From positions 310,001-374,000 of the forward strand of contig CBDCVV010000005.1 in NCBI GenBank assembly GCA_965223235.1: 64,000 nt of DNA. The letters run 5' to 3'. Positions within the stretch are counted from its first letter, which is position 1; each line of letters begins with the position of its first letter. Positions 50,120 through 56,983 of the stretch are shown piece after piece. This stretch comes from UBA2589 sp965223235. Lineage in GTDB: Bacteria > Gemmatimonadota > Gemmatimonadetes > Longimicrobiales > Gaopeijiaceae. The notes beneath the pieces are model-generated. The model was not told the origin of the DNA. It did no database searches and saw nothing but the letters and a program-made list of their open reading frames with translations. The translations under genes were made by a program, and so were the position numbers.

Positions 50120-51421
50120 CTAGAGTACGCGCGTCACACCCGGAGTCGGCACCGGGTATCGGCCACGCCCGTCCGGGAGCACCGGCGGTGGTGCATCCCA
50201 CTCGAACCGTTCAGGCATCAGGTTCAGATCCGATGCGAGTGCCTCGTCCCACTCGACCACCCGCCCGGAGTACGTCGCCATCCGCCCGAGGATGGAGGTC
50301 ATGGTCGCGATGGCACCGTTCTCTCCATCGGCGTACTTGAAGCGACCCGCTGCTACAGCGGCGAAGAGTTCGTCGTGCTCGACTTGGTACGGGTTCGGAT
50401 CGCTCTCGTCGTCGTAGGTGAAGAGGTCGTGCCCGGATGCAGAAACGATCTTTCCGGGTTCGGGGGCACTTCCGTTCGAGCCGTGGAACGCCTCGGAGAC
50501 GCGATTCATGCACTCCGGCATGTGTCGGCACTGGCTCAGCACTGTACCGCCCGACCCATAGGTGAACTCGACGAAGTGGTGATCGAAGATCTCGCCGTGT
50601 TCGATCCCGTCCCGCACCTCCCGCCCCCCCTGCCCCTGCGCCCTCGCGGGGTGATCGCCCATGACCCAGTTGGCCACATCGATGTTGTGGATGTGCTGCT
50701 CGACGATGTGATCACCACAAAGCCAGTTGAAGTAGTACCAATTGCGCATTTGATACTCCATCTCCGTCTGACCGGGCTCGCGCTCCCGCACCCAGACGCC
50801 GCCGCTGTTCCAATACACGCGCCCGAGCACGATGTCGCCGATCATCCCTGCGTGGAGGCGATCGACCCACTCGCGGTAGATCGTCTGGTAGTGTCTCTGT
50901 AGTCCGACAACGACGTTCTGCCCGTTGGCTTTCGCCTTCGCCGCACTGGCAAGCACGCTCCGCACTCCGGGTGCGTCCGTCGCAACCGGCTTCTCCATGA
51001 AGACATGCTTGCCGGCGTCCACTGCCGCTTCGAAGTGAATGGGGCGGAAGCCGGGTGGTGTCGCGAGGAGGACGACATCGACCTGCGGAATCACATGCTG
51101 GTACGCGTCGAAGCCCGAGTAGCGACGCTCTGCCGGAACGTCGATTCGCGGCGTGAGGTCGATGTCCTCGAGCGTAATGAGTGACTGGTAGCTGGACTCG
51201 ACGTTGTCCGAAAAGGCATCGGCCATCGCCACCAACTGCACATCCTCGTCGGTACTGAGCGCTTGGACAGCGGCTCCCGTGCCGCGACCTCCACACCCGA
51301 TCAAGCCAATCCGGATCGGGTCGCGACCCGACGGCTGAGCCCGCGCGAACCTGGGCTCACCCACGAAGGAGATCCCCCCCATCGCTGCGGTGGTCGTGCG
51401 AACAAAGTGTCGGCGGTCCAT
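50120..51421 (-). CDS. Tat-exported Gfo/Idh/MocA family oxidoreductase
   Basis: 433 aa. The Tat signal MDRRHFVRTTTAAMGGISFVG precedes the Rossmann domain (RIGLIGCGGRGTGAAVQAL). The signature FMEKPVATDAPGVRS has the conserved Lys. The C-terminal part (YYFNWLCGDHIVEQHIHNIDVANWVMGDHP) is typical of the exported subgroup found with sugar-acid and polysaccharide genes. Such proteins keep a bound NAD(H) cofactor. It is 30 bp from the SUMF1-domain gene and 18 bp from apbE on the same strand, so the operon encodes several periplasmic redox or sugar enzymes. Confidence 0.9.
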   Translation of the reverse strand: MDRRHFVRTTTAAMGGISFVGEPRFARAQPSGRDPIRIGLIGCGGRGTGAAVQALSTDEDVQLVAMADAFSDNVESSYQSLITLEDIDLTPRIDVPAERRYSGFDAYQHVIPQVDVVLLATPPGFRPIHFEAAVDAGKHVFMEKPVATDAPGVRSVLASAAKAKANGQNVVVGLQRHYQTIYREWVDRLHAGMIGDIVLGRVYWNSGGVWVREREPGQTEMEYQMRNWYYFNWLCGDHIVEQHIHNIDVANWVMGDHPARAQGQGGREVRDGIEHGEIFDHHFVEFTYGSGGTVLSQCRHMPECMNRVSEAFHGSNGSAPEPGKIVSASGHDLFTYDDESDPNPYQVEHDELFAAVAAGRFKYADGENGAIATMTSILGRMATYSGRVVEWDEALASDLNLMPERFEWDAPPPVLPDGRGRYPVPTPGVTRVL

Positions 51422-51451
51422 CGGGTCCCCCTGGATGTTCGATTTAGCTCG

Positions 51452-52471
51452 TCAGCGTTCGCCGAGCAGTGCGGTCCAATAGTCGTCGATCTGTTGCGGC
51501 GTATAGTCCCCTACCGGTCGCACGAGCCGGAACCCGACGTGCGGTGAATCGGTGTTCCACCACCGGCTCTTCGGGATCTGTGGGTCTCGGCGCTTCCAGA
51601 CGGGTGTTTCCTCGAATCGATCGGCGCAGCGCAGCTGCGGCAAGTCGTCGTCGAATGCTCCTCCCCGGACGACACCTCGACCACGTGTCGAAGGACCTGT
51701 GCTCGGGTTCCTCGCGGAGTCGTCCTCCGGGATCGACGCGTAGAAGTCGGCATCGTACGGATCGATCGTCCATTCCGCGGCATTTCCCTGCATGTCGTAG
51801 ACGCCCCAAGCGTTGGGAGCTTTCGTCGCGACCGGGTGCAAGCCATCCCCACTGTTGGTCGCGAACCAAGCACGAGCGTCGACCGTGGCTTCAGCGCCTC
51901 CGCCCGCGCCGAAAGGCTCCTCCCCTCCAGCACGGCACACCATCTCCCACTCGGCCTCCGTCGGTAGGCGATAGAGGTGGCCCGTCTTCTCTGAGAGCCA
52001 CCGAGCGAAGCGGAGGGCCGCGAGACGCGTCATCCCGGTTGCGGGACGCCCCGGCCCACTCAAGCCATGACTCGGGTCTTCGTACGGGGGGCTCGGCCGT
52101 GTGACCGCGTCGACATCGAAGGCGACGTCGGGGTCGGACGCCATCGGAGTGTCGAGGCGACGATCGCGGAAGAGGGCGTAGAGATCATGGGTGACCTCCG
52201 TCGTCGCGATCCAGAACGGATCCAGCGATACCCTTCGCTGCGGGCCCTCGTCTTCGTCCCGGCCGACCTCGGTTGCCGGACTCCCGAGGGCGAAGTCACC
52301 GCCGGGCACCAACACGAGCTCGAAAGAGACGTCGGTGCCGGGCACGTTCTGGACCTCGCGGGCGTCCAGGACTCGGTTCTCGGGCACTTCCTGGGCAACG
52401 GCGCACGCCGAGAAGAGTGCGCCCAACATGACGCTCATTCCGCTGGAGAGTCGGGAAGCAGTTCGGGCCAT
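51452..52471 (-). CDS. Exported SUMF1/formylglycine-generating-enzyme-like domain protein
   Basis: 339 aa from ATG 52471, overlapping the upstream stop (ATGA). A signal peptide (SVMLGALFSACAVAQ) precedes the FGE-sulfatase domain: FELVLVPGGDFALGSP, PFWIATTEVTHDLYALF, PATGMTRLAALRFARWLSEKTGHLYRLPTEAEWEMVCRAG, WGVYDMQGNAAEWTIDPYD, VVRGGAFDDDLPQLRCADR and HVGFRLVR. One active-site-type Cys is present (LRCADR), but the partner Cys expected five residues earlier is Leu. It may therefore not be a catalytic formylglycine generator, although it sits in the sulfatase operon. Confidence 0.85.
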   Translation of the reverse strand: MARTASRLSSGMSVMLGALFSACAVAQEVPENRVLDAREVQNVPGTDVSFELVLVPGGDFALGSPATEVGRDEDEGPQRRVSLDPFWIATTEVTHDLYALFRDRRLDTPMASDPDVAFDVDAVTRPSPPYEDPSHGLSGPGRPATGMTRLAALRFARWLSEKTGHLYRLPTEAEWEMVCRAGGEEPFGAGGGAEATVDARAWFATNSGDGLHPVATKAPNAWGVYDMQGNAAEWTIDPYDADFYASIPEDDSARNPSTGPSTRGRGVVRGGAFDDDLPQLRCADRFEETPVWKRRDPQIPKSRWWNTDSPHVGFRLVRPVGDYTPQQIDDYWTALLGER

Positions 52472-55041
52472 CAGTCGCCGAAGTCGAAGTCCAGAAACTC
52501 GTCGCTCGTGTCCACGACCGTGGCCTTCCGCTCTAGCCATAACCCACGGTCCGGGTCCCCGACGCGCACGACGTGAGGGGTCATCTCGAAGACCGGGAGC
52601 CGACACTCCGACCCTTTGAGCCGCCTCGTAGACACGAGCGCACCCGATTCCGAGCGCACTTCGACCACAGGGTGCTCGATCCCATGGGTCCGCACCCGAG
52701 GGAGGAATCCCTGCGGCTCTCGTCCGTCGCCACTCTCTAATCGGATCGAAAGGGGCCATCCCTCGTACTGCCGCGCCCCGGGTCGCCGAGGATCGACGTG
52801 GCGGGGCCAACACTCGACGATGATGCGCTCGGCCTCCTTGTCGAAGGTGACGATGCCGTAACCCGTCACCCGATTCCGGAGGATCGCTGGTTCCAAGCCA
52901 GTCTCCCGTGGGTTCGCCGACGCGTGAACGGTGATCCGATTCCCGAACCCGTCGAGGAAGTCTCCGGTGTACTCCGGTCCCCCTCCTGGGAGCGGCGCGA
53001 GGCGGTCTCCGCGCGGCGGCCACCAGCGGCGCGGCCAGATGTTGTTGAGTGCGGGCCCGGTGAACGAGAAGCCGGCATCTCCGAAGTCGTCGATCCCGTG
53101 GCGCACCACGGTCGCGAGGTGTTGGTCCCCCGCAATGTGGAAGGCCGCACACGACCGCAGGATCCTTAGGACGTCGTCGCGACGCGCCGCAGGCCAACCG
53201 TTCGAGTCCATGTCGACCGCGACTTTGTCTCCGTCGACGTAGCTCCCTGGCTCCGGCATGGGAAGCGAGGGAAGCACCGCCCCACTCATCGCGTCCTCGG
53301 GGATCGTGTGCACGGCCGCGAAGTTCGTCTGCGAGAGGACCACCTTCATCTGCGCGGCCCCGGACCAGTCCTCGGCCCAAGCGCGCAAGAACTCCATCTG
53401 GCGATCGCCGAGGAGGTCGGCGTTCGGCGGGTTGCGATGCTCGCGCACGTCGAAGTCGGGGTTCTGGATCCACCCGTTGAATACTTCGGCCTCCGCCGGG
53501 AGGACGTGCCCTGGAGCCGACTTGAACTTTCGGTCCTCCAGGATGGCGAAACTCACTCCACCATACTCCCATCCGGTGTAGTAGACGCCGATGCCCTGAG
53601 CCGCCGGAGACCCGTCGTACGGATCGGGGAGATGACTCGTCTGGGCGGTCTGAACGGCATTCACCCACTCTGGGCGCATCTTGTACCCGCCCTGATCCTG
53701 CGCCACGGCCCCCCATCCTTCTTCGGAGGGGGCGTGCTTTCCGCCCTCACCCCAGATATTGCCGTGATAGACGTCGTGGTCGTCCGGGATACACGCCGCG
53801 GGAATGTGCCTGAAGATCTCCCGGTACGACCAACCGAACATGTACCACTTGTGCAGCATATCGAGCGCTGCTTCCTCGACAGTGTCCGTCTGGATGCCGA
53901 AGCCGCCGGAGCCCTCGTAGAACTGATCTCCCAGGAAGAGAGCCACATCAGGCTGATGCGCGGCGACGTGTTCGACCACCTCGGTGTCCGGGAAACCATG
54001 GTCCGCGTTGCAGCTGAAAACTGCGGCCTTCACCGGATCACGCGGCGCTGGCTCCGCCGCGATCGATCCCGTAAAGCTGTAGTTGGCCGAGCCACTCCGT
54101 AGAGGGATCGCAACGCGGACCCGAACCTCCGTTCGCTCCGTCGCGGACCAACCGTCCACGCGGAAACGGGCGGTTCGAGACAACCAGTCTACGGACGCGC
54201 TGTCCAAGGACCGCCACCCGCTTGGGCTGCGGGCCTCGAGGTAGCACCGTACTCCCGGTATCGCCTCGACGGGCGCCAACTGGGCAGTCAGCTTCAAGGT
54301 GCCTCGATGAAGAGTGTACTGCGTGAACATGATCGGGCCGTACGTCGCACTCGGATCGACGGCGACCCCACTGCCTGCGATACGCCAATCTGTGAAGCGC
54401 GCGCCAGCAACTCGGCGGTTGGACTGGAAGTGGCTCAGGAGTGCGCAGTTCCCCACCAACGTGTCCGCTGGCATCACCCGCTCGAACGTCCCTAGGACTC
54501 GGCCTCCGTTGGGCTCTCGAGCTCGGAGCGCAACGTCCGCGGACTCCCCCCTCGGGACCACGACGATCTCTAAGCGCACGCCTTCGCCCGGAAGTACGCT
54601 CACGTCGGAAGGGGCATCCCCGATGACCAATCGTCCGGAGCCAGTGAGCCCGACATCAAGTCCCGTCCCATGTACCGCGGCCGAACGCACATCAGGAAGG
54701 CGCCCCTTCACCCCCAGCCTGATGCCGACGATCGAATCGGCTCCCCCGACACCGGGGTGCACTCCTACCGACGTCCGGAAGTCAGGGCCGGTGACCGTAT
54801 GCGTCAGGCAGTGAAGCGTCCGATTCGGCGCTTGTGTGCGACACACGACGCGACCCTCGACGATCTCCCAGTCTTGCAGTCGATTCCCCCAATATTCTGG
54901 GCCAGCCCAACGCACGTCCGGCCACTCGTGCCACCGACTGGAGAAGCCCGTGTCCTGCGCAGACGCAGCAGCCGCGTCGAGGAGTTGTTCCGACCCCGCT
55001 GCCACCAGCGCCATCACCTTCAAGCTGTGTCGTCGGTCCAT
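52471..55041 (-). CDS. Exported PhoD-like metallophosphatase
   Basis: 856 aa from ATG 55041, which shares a base with the sulfatase stop (TGATG); the frame runs upstream inside the sulfatase gene but that part is not expected to be translated. A twin-arginine signal-like start (MDRRHSLKVMALVAAG) leads to a beta-rich N-terminal region (about 30-330). A PhoD-type calcineurin-like domain spans about 330-700: VFSCNADHGFPDTE, ALFLGDQFYEGSGG, CIPDDHDVYHGNIWG (metal Asp-Asp-His-Asp), VLSQTNFA and IAGDQHLATVVRHG. The family hydrolyses phosphodiesters or phosphomonoesters outside the cytoplasm. Coupling to a sulfatase suggests joint work on sulfated or phosphorylated polymers. Confidence 0.87.
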   Translation of the reverse strand: MDRRHSLKVMALVAAGSEQLLDAAAASAQDTGFSSRWHEWPDVRWAGPEYWGNRLQDWEIVEGRVVCRTQAPNRTLHCLTHTVTGPDFRTSVGVHPGVGGADSIVGIRLGVKGRLPDVRSAAVHGTGLDVGLTGSGRLVIGDAPSDVSVLPGEGVRLEIVVVPRGESADVALRAREPNGGRVLGTFERVMPADTLVGNCALLSHFQSNRRVAGARFTDWRIAGSGVAVDPSATYGPIMFTQYTLHRGTLKLTAQLAPVEAIPGVRCYLEARSPSGWRSLDSASVDWLSRTARFRVDGWSATERTEVRVRVAIPLRSGSANYSFTGSIAAEPAPRDPVKAAVFSCNADHGFPDTEVVEHVAAHQPDVALFLGDQFYEGSGGFGIQTDTVEEAALDMLHKWYMFGWSYREIFRHIPAACIPDDHDVYHGNIWGEGGKHAPSEEGWGAVAQDQGGYKMRPEWVNAVQTAQTSHLPDPYDGSPAAQGIGVYYTGWEYGGVSFAILEDRKFKSAPGHVLPAEAEVFNGWIQNPDFDVREHRNPPNADLLGDRQMEFLRAWAEDWSGAAQMKVVLSQTNFAAVHTIPEDAMSGAVLPSLPMPEPGSYVDGDKVAVDMDSNGWPAARRDDVLRILRSCAAFHIAGDQHLATVVRHGIDDFGDAGFSFTGPALNNIWPRRWWPPRGDRLAPLPGGGPEYTGDFLDGFGNRITVHASANPRETGLEPAILRNRVTGYGIVTFDKEAERIIVECWPRHVDPRRPGARQYEGWPLSIRLESGDGREPQGFLPRVRTHGIEHPVVEVRSESGALVSTRRLKGSECRLPVFEMTPHVVRVGDPDRGLWLERKATVVDTSDEFLDFDFGD

Positions 55042-56480
55042 CACCACCGCCCCTCGGACGCCGGCTCGAAGTCCGGGTTCGGTTCGGACGGCACGAAGGC
55101 GTCGGTCCTTTCCCACCAGCGGATCAGTGCCCCTCGCAAGCGGTTCGTAACCTCTGGCTCGAGATCGGAGATGTCGGTGGTTTCGGACAGGTCTGCATCG
55201 AGGTCGTACACTTCCCAACGCTCCTCTTCGAAGAAGTGCAGAAGCTTGTACTGCCCCTGGCGGATCGCGCTCGATGGGGTCGTCCGCCATGCCCCCGCGA
55301 CAGACCGATCCGCCTCGAGGTACGCCGGAAAGTGCCAGACCAGCTCTCGGTCGGTCACCTCACTCTCCAGGTCGGGCGCACCGAAGAGGACAGGGGTGAG
55401 ATTCGCTCCGTCGACCGGCTGGCTCGTGGGAAGAGGGATGCCCGCCAGCTCAGCGAAAGTCGGGTACACGTCGGTCCCGATCACCGGCGTCGCACTCGTC
55501 ACACCGGCAGGGAACTTGTCCGGCCAGCGCCAGATCATCGGCACCCGAATCCCGCCCTCATAGAGCATCCCCTTCGACCCGCGGAGCGGAGCCATAGACG
55601 TGATGGGACCATATCCGCCATTGTCCGACGCGAACACGACCACAGTCCGCTCGTCCAGGCCAAGGCGATCGAGCGTAGCCAGAATTCGCCCGACTCCGTC
55701 GTCCAACGTCTCGATCATCGCCGCGTACTCAGGACTCTCGTGACCATCACTCGCAGGCTTCTCACGGTAGCGCGCGGCCACCTCGGGCTTCCCCTGAATG
55801 GGCGTGTGGACCCCGTAGTGTGACAAGAAGAGAAAGAACGGACCATCGGCCTCACGCTCGATGAAGCCGGTCGCTTCATGTACCAGGCGATCTGTCAGAT
55901 TCTCCCCCTCTTCGCCATGCTCCAAGCCAGGGAGCACGCGATCGCCACGGACGTAGGGGTAGAAGTACCCGGTTGGAGACCCTCCCGCGTCACCCGCGAT
56001 GGAAAACGAGAATCCGTGGTCCGTAGGTAGTGAACCGTCGCCGCCGAGGTGCCATTTGCCGACGTGGCCTGTCGCATACCCCACGGAGCCGAGCGTCTCG
56101 GCGAGGGTGACGACTTCAGGTGGCAGATCGGTCCGGTTCTCGACAGGTATCAAGGCGCGTCGCGAGTCCGGACCACGAGCCGCGGAAGCGACCGTGTAAA
56201 TCCCGGTCCTCGGCGCGTACTGACCGGAGAGGAGGGCGGCACGACTTGGTGCGCAGTTGGGAGCGTTCGCGTAGGCGTTCGTGAAGCGGATGCCGTCGGC
56301 GGCCAGCTGGTCGAGGTGTGGCGTCTCGTAGTAGTCACTCCCCTGTACGCCTAGATCCCGCCAACCCAGGTCGTCTGCGTAGATCAAGACGAAGTTCGGT
56401 GGAGCGGGTGGGTCCGAGACACAGGCGCCCAGCAGAACCGCGAGGACTACGACCAACCGGGCTGGGAGTCTGGCAGTCAC
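55041..56480 (-). CDS. Lipoprotein arylsulfatase-type sulfatase
   Basis: 479 aa. The signal MTARLPARLVVVLAVLLGAC has a lipobox. The sulfatase fold shows metal Asp-Asp in NFVLIYADDLGWRDLG. The formylglycine motif C-x-P-S-R is at Cys76 (NAPNCAPSRAALLSG). GHVGKWHLGG carries catalytic Lys and His residues, and FASDNGGYGPI completes the metal site. The Cys form needs a formylglycine-generating enzyme; the SUMF1-domain gene in the same operon looks incomplete for that. It probably removes sulfate from polysaccharides or small esters at the cell surface. First gene of the six-gene minus operon. Confidence 0.93.
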   Translation of the reverse strand: MTARLPARLVVVLAVLLGACVSDPPAPPNFVLIYADDLGWRDLGVQGSDYYETPHLDQLAADGIRFTNAYANAPNCAPSRAALLSGQYAPRTGIYTVASAARGPDSRRALIPVENRTDLPPEVVTLAETLGSVGYATGHVGKWHLGGDGSLPTDHGFSFSIAGDAGGSPTGYFYPYVRGDRVLPGLEHGEEGENLTDRLVHEATGFIEREADGPFFLFLSHYGVHTPIQGKPEVAARYREKPASDGHESPEYAAMIETLDDGVGRILATLDRLGLDERTVVVFASDNGGYGPITSMAPLRGSKGMLYEGGIRVPMIWRWPDKFPAGVTSATPVIGTDVYPTFAELAGIPLPTSQPVDGANLTPVLFGAPDLESEVTDRELVWHFPAYLEADRSVAGAWRTTPSSAIRQGQYKLLHFFEEERWEVYDLDADLSETTDISDLEPEVTNRLRGALIRWWERTDAFVPSEPNPDFEPASEGRW

Positions 56481-56593
56481 GGGTACGCTGGGTGGGGATC
56501 GAGGCGGGGCAGGAGACCGATGAATCGGAAGCTACCGACCTTGTGAGCCGCTCGCAGCAGCTCTCATCTAACCCAGAGGCTCCACTCCCCCTT

Positions 56594-56622
56594 TTGACTT
56601 TATTAGACGATTGGTCCATAAT
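56594..56622 (+). promoter_or_regulatory. Near-consensus sigma-70 promoter of padR module 2
   Basis: TTGACT (56594-56599) and CATAAT (56617-56622) are each five of six to consensus and are exactly 17 bp apart. Transcription would start near 56628-56630, only about 10 bases before the padR ATG at 56639. The SD-like GGGAGG at 56628-56633 would then lie at the very 5' end of the mRNA. No clear dyad was found here, unlike in modules 1 and 3. Confidence 0.6.
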
Positions 56623-56638
56623 TGTGCGGGAGGCTTCC

Positions 56639-56983
56639 ATGGGTCACGCACTGAAGACGGACATCCTCGAGATCCTTCTCGTACTCGCTGAGGGTCCGTT
56701 GCACGGGTACGGGATCGTCCAACGGGTCCGTGCTAACACGGGAGGTGAGGTGGAGCTCGCGCCCAGCCTCCTCTACCGCCGACTGAAGGGGCTCGAAGAT
56801 TCTGGGCTCGTTGCGGACGACGGGCTCCATCCCGGGGGCCGTGGGAAAGCTCAGAGGCGCTACCGTCTCACGGCCGAAGGCCTCGACGTCCTCCGCTCGG
56901 AGTGTCAGCAACTCCTGAAGCTCACCACATCCTCCCGACTCCAGCGGGTCATCGTGGGTGCCCCGGAGGACGCCGGTGCCTGA
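56639..56983 (+). CDS. PadR family transcriptional regulator (module 2)
   Basis: 114 aa from ATG 56639, with GGGAGG 5 bases upstream. The PadR winged helix is complete: MGHALKTDILEILLVLAEGPLHGYGIVQRVRANTGGEVELAPSLLYRRLKGLEDSGLVAD, then KAQRRYRLTAEGLDVLRSEC. The C-terminal helix (LLKLTTSSRLQRVIV) is short. It precedes and overlaps an ADOP permease gene by 8 bases. It is divergent from the sulfatase operon, with 158 bp between starts. It likely controls its own operon. Confidence 0.9.
   Translation: MGHALKTDILEILLVLAEGPLHGYGIVQRVRANTGGEVELAPSLLYRRLKGLEDSGLVADDGLHPGGRGKAQRRYRLTAEGLDVLRSECQQLLKLTTSSRLQRVIVGAPEDAGA

Noticed and set aside
52471..55290. 939-residue version of the PhoD-like protein
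   Set aside because: The extra 83 residues lie inside the sulfatase gene in another frame and are Arg-rich. ATG 55041 gives a twin-arginine signal and a TGATG coupling.
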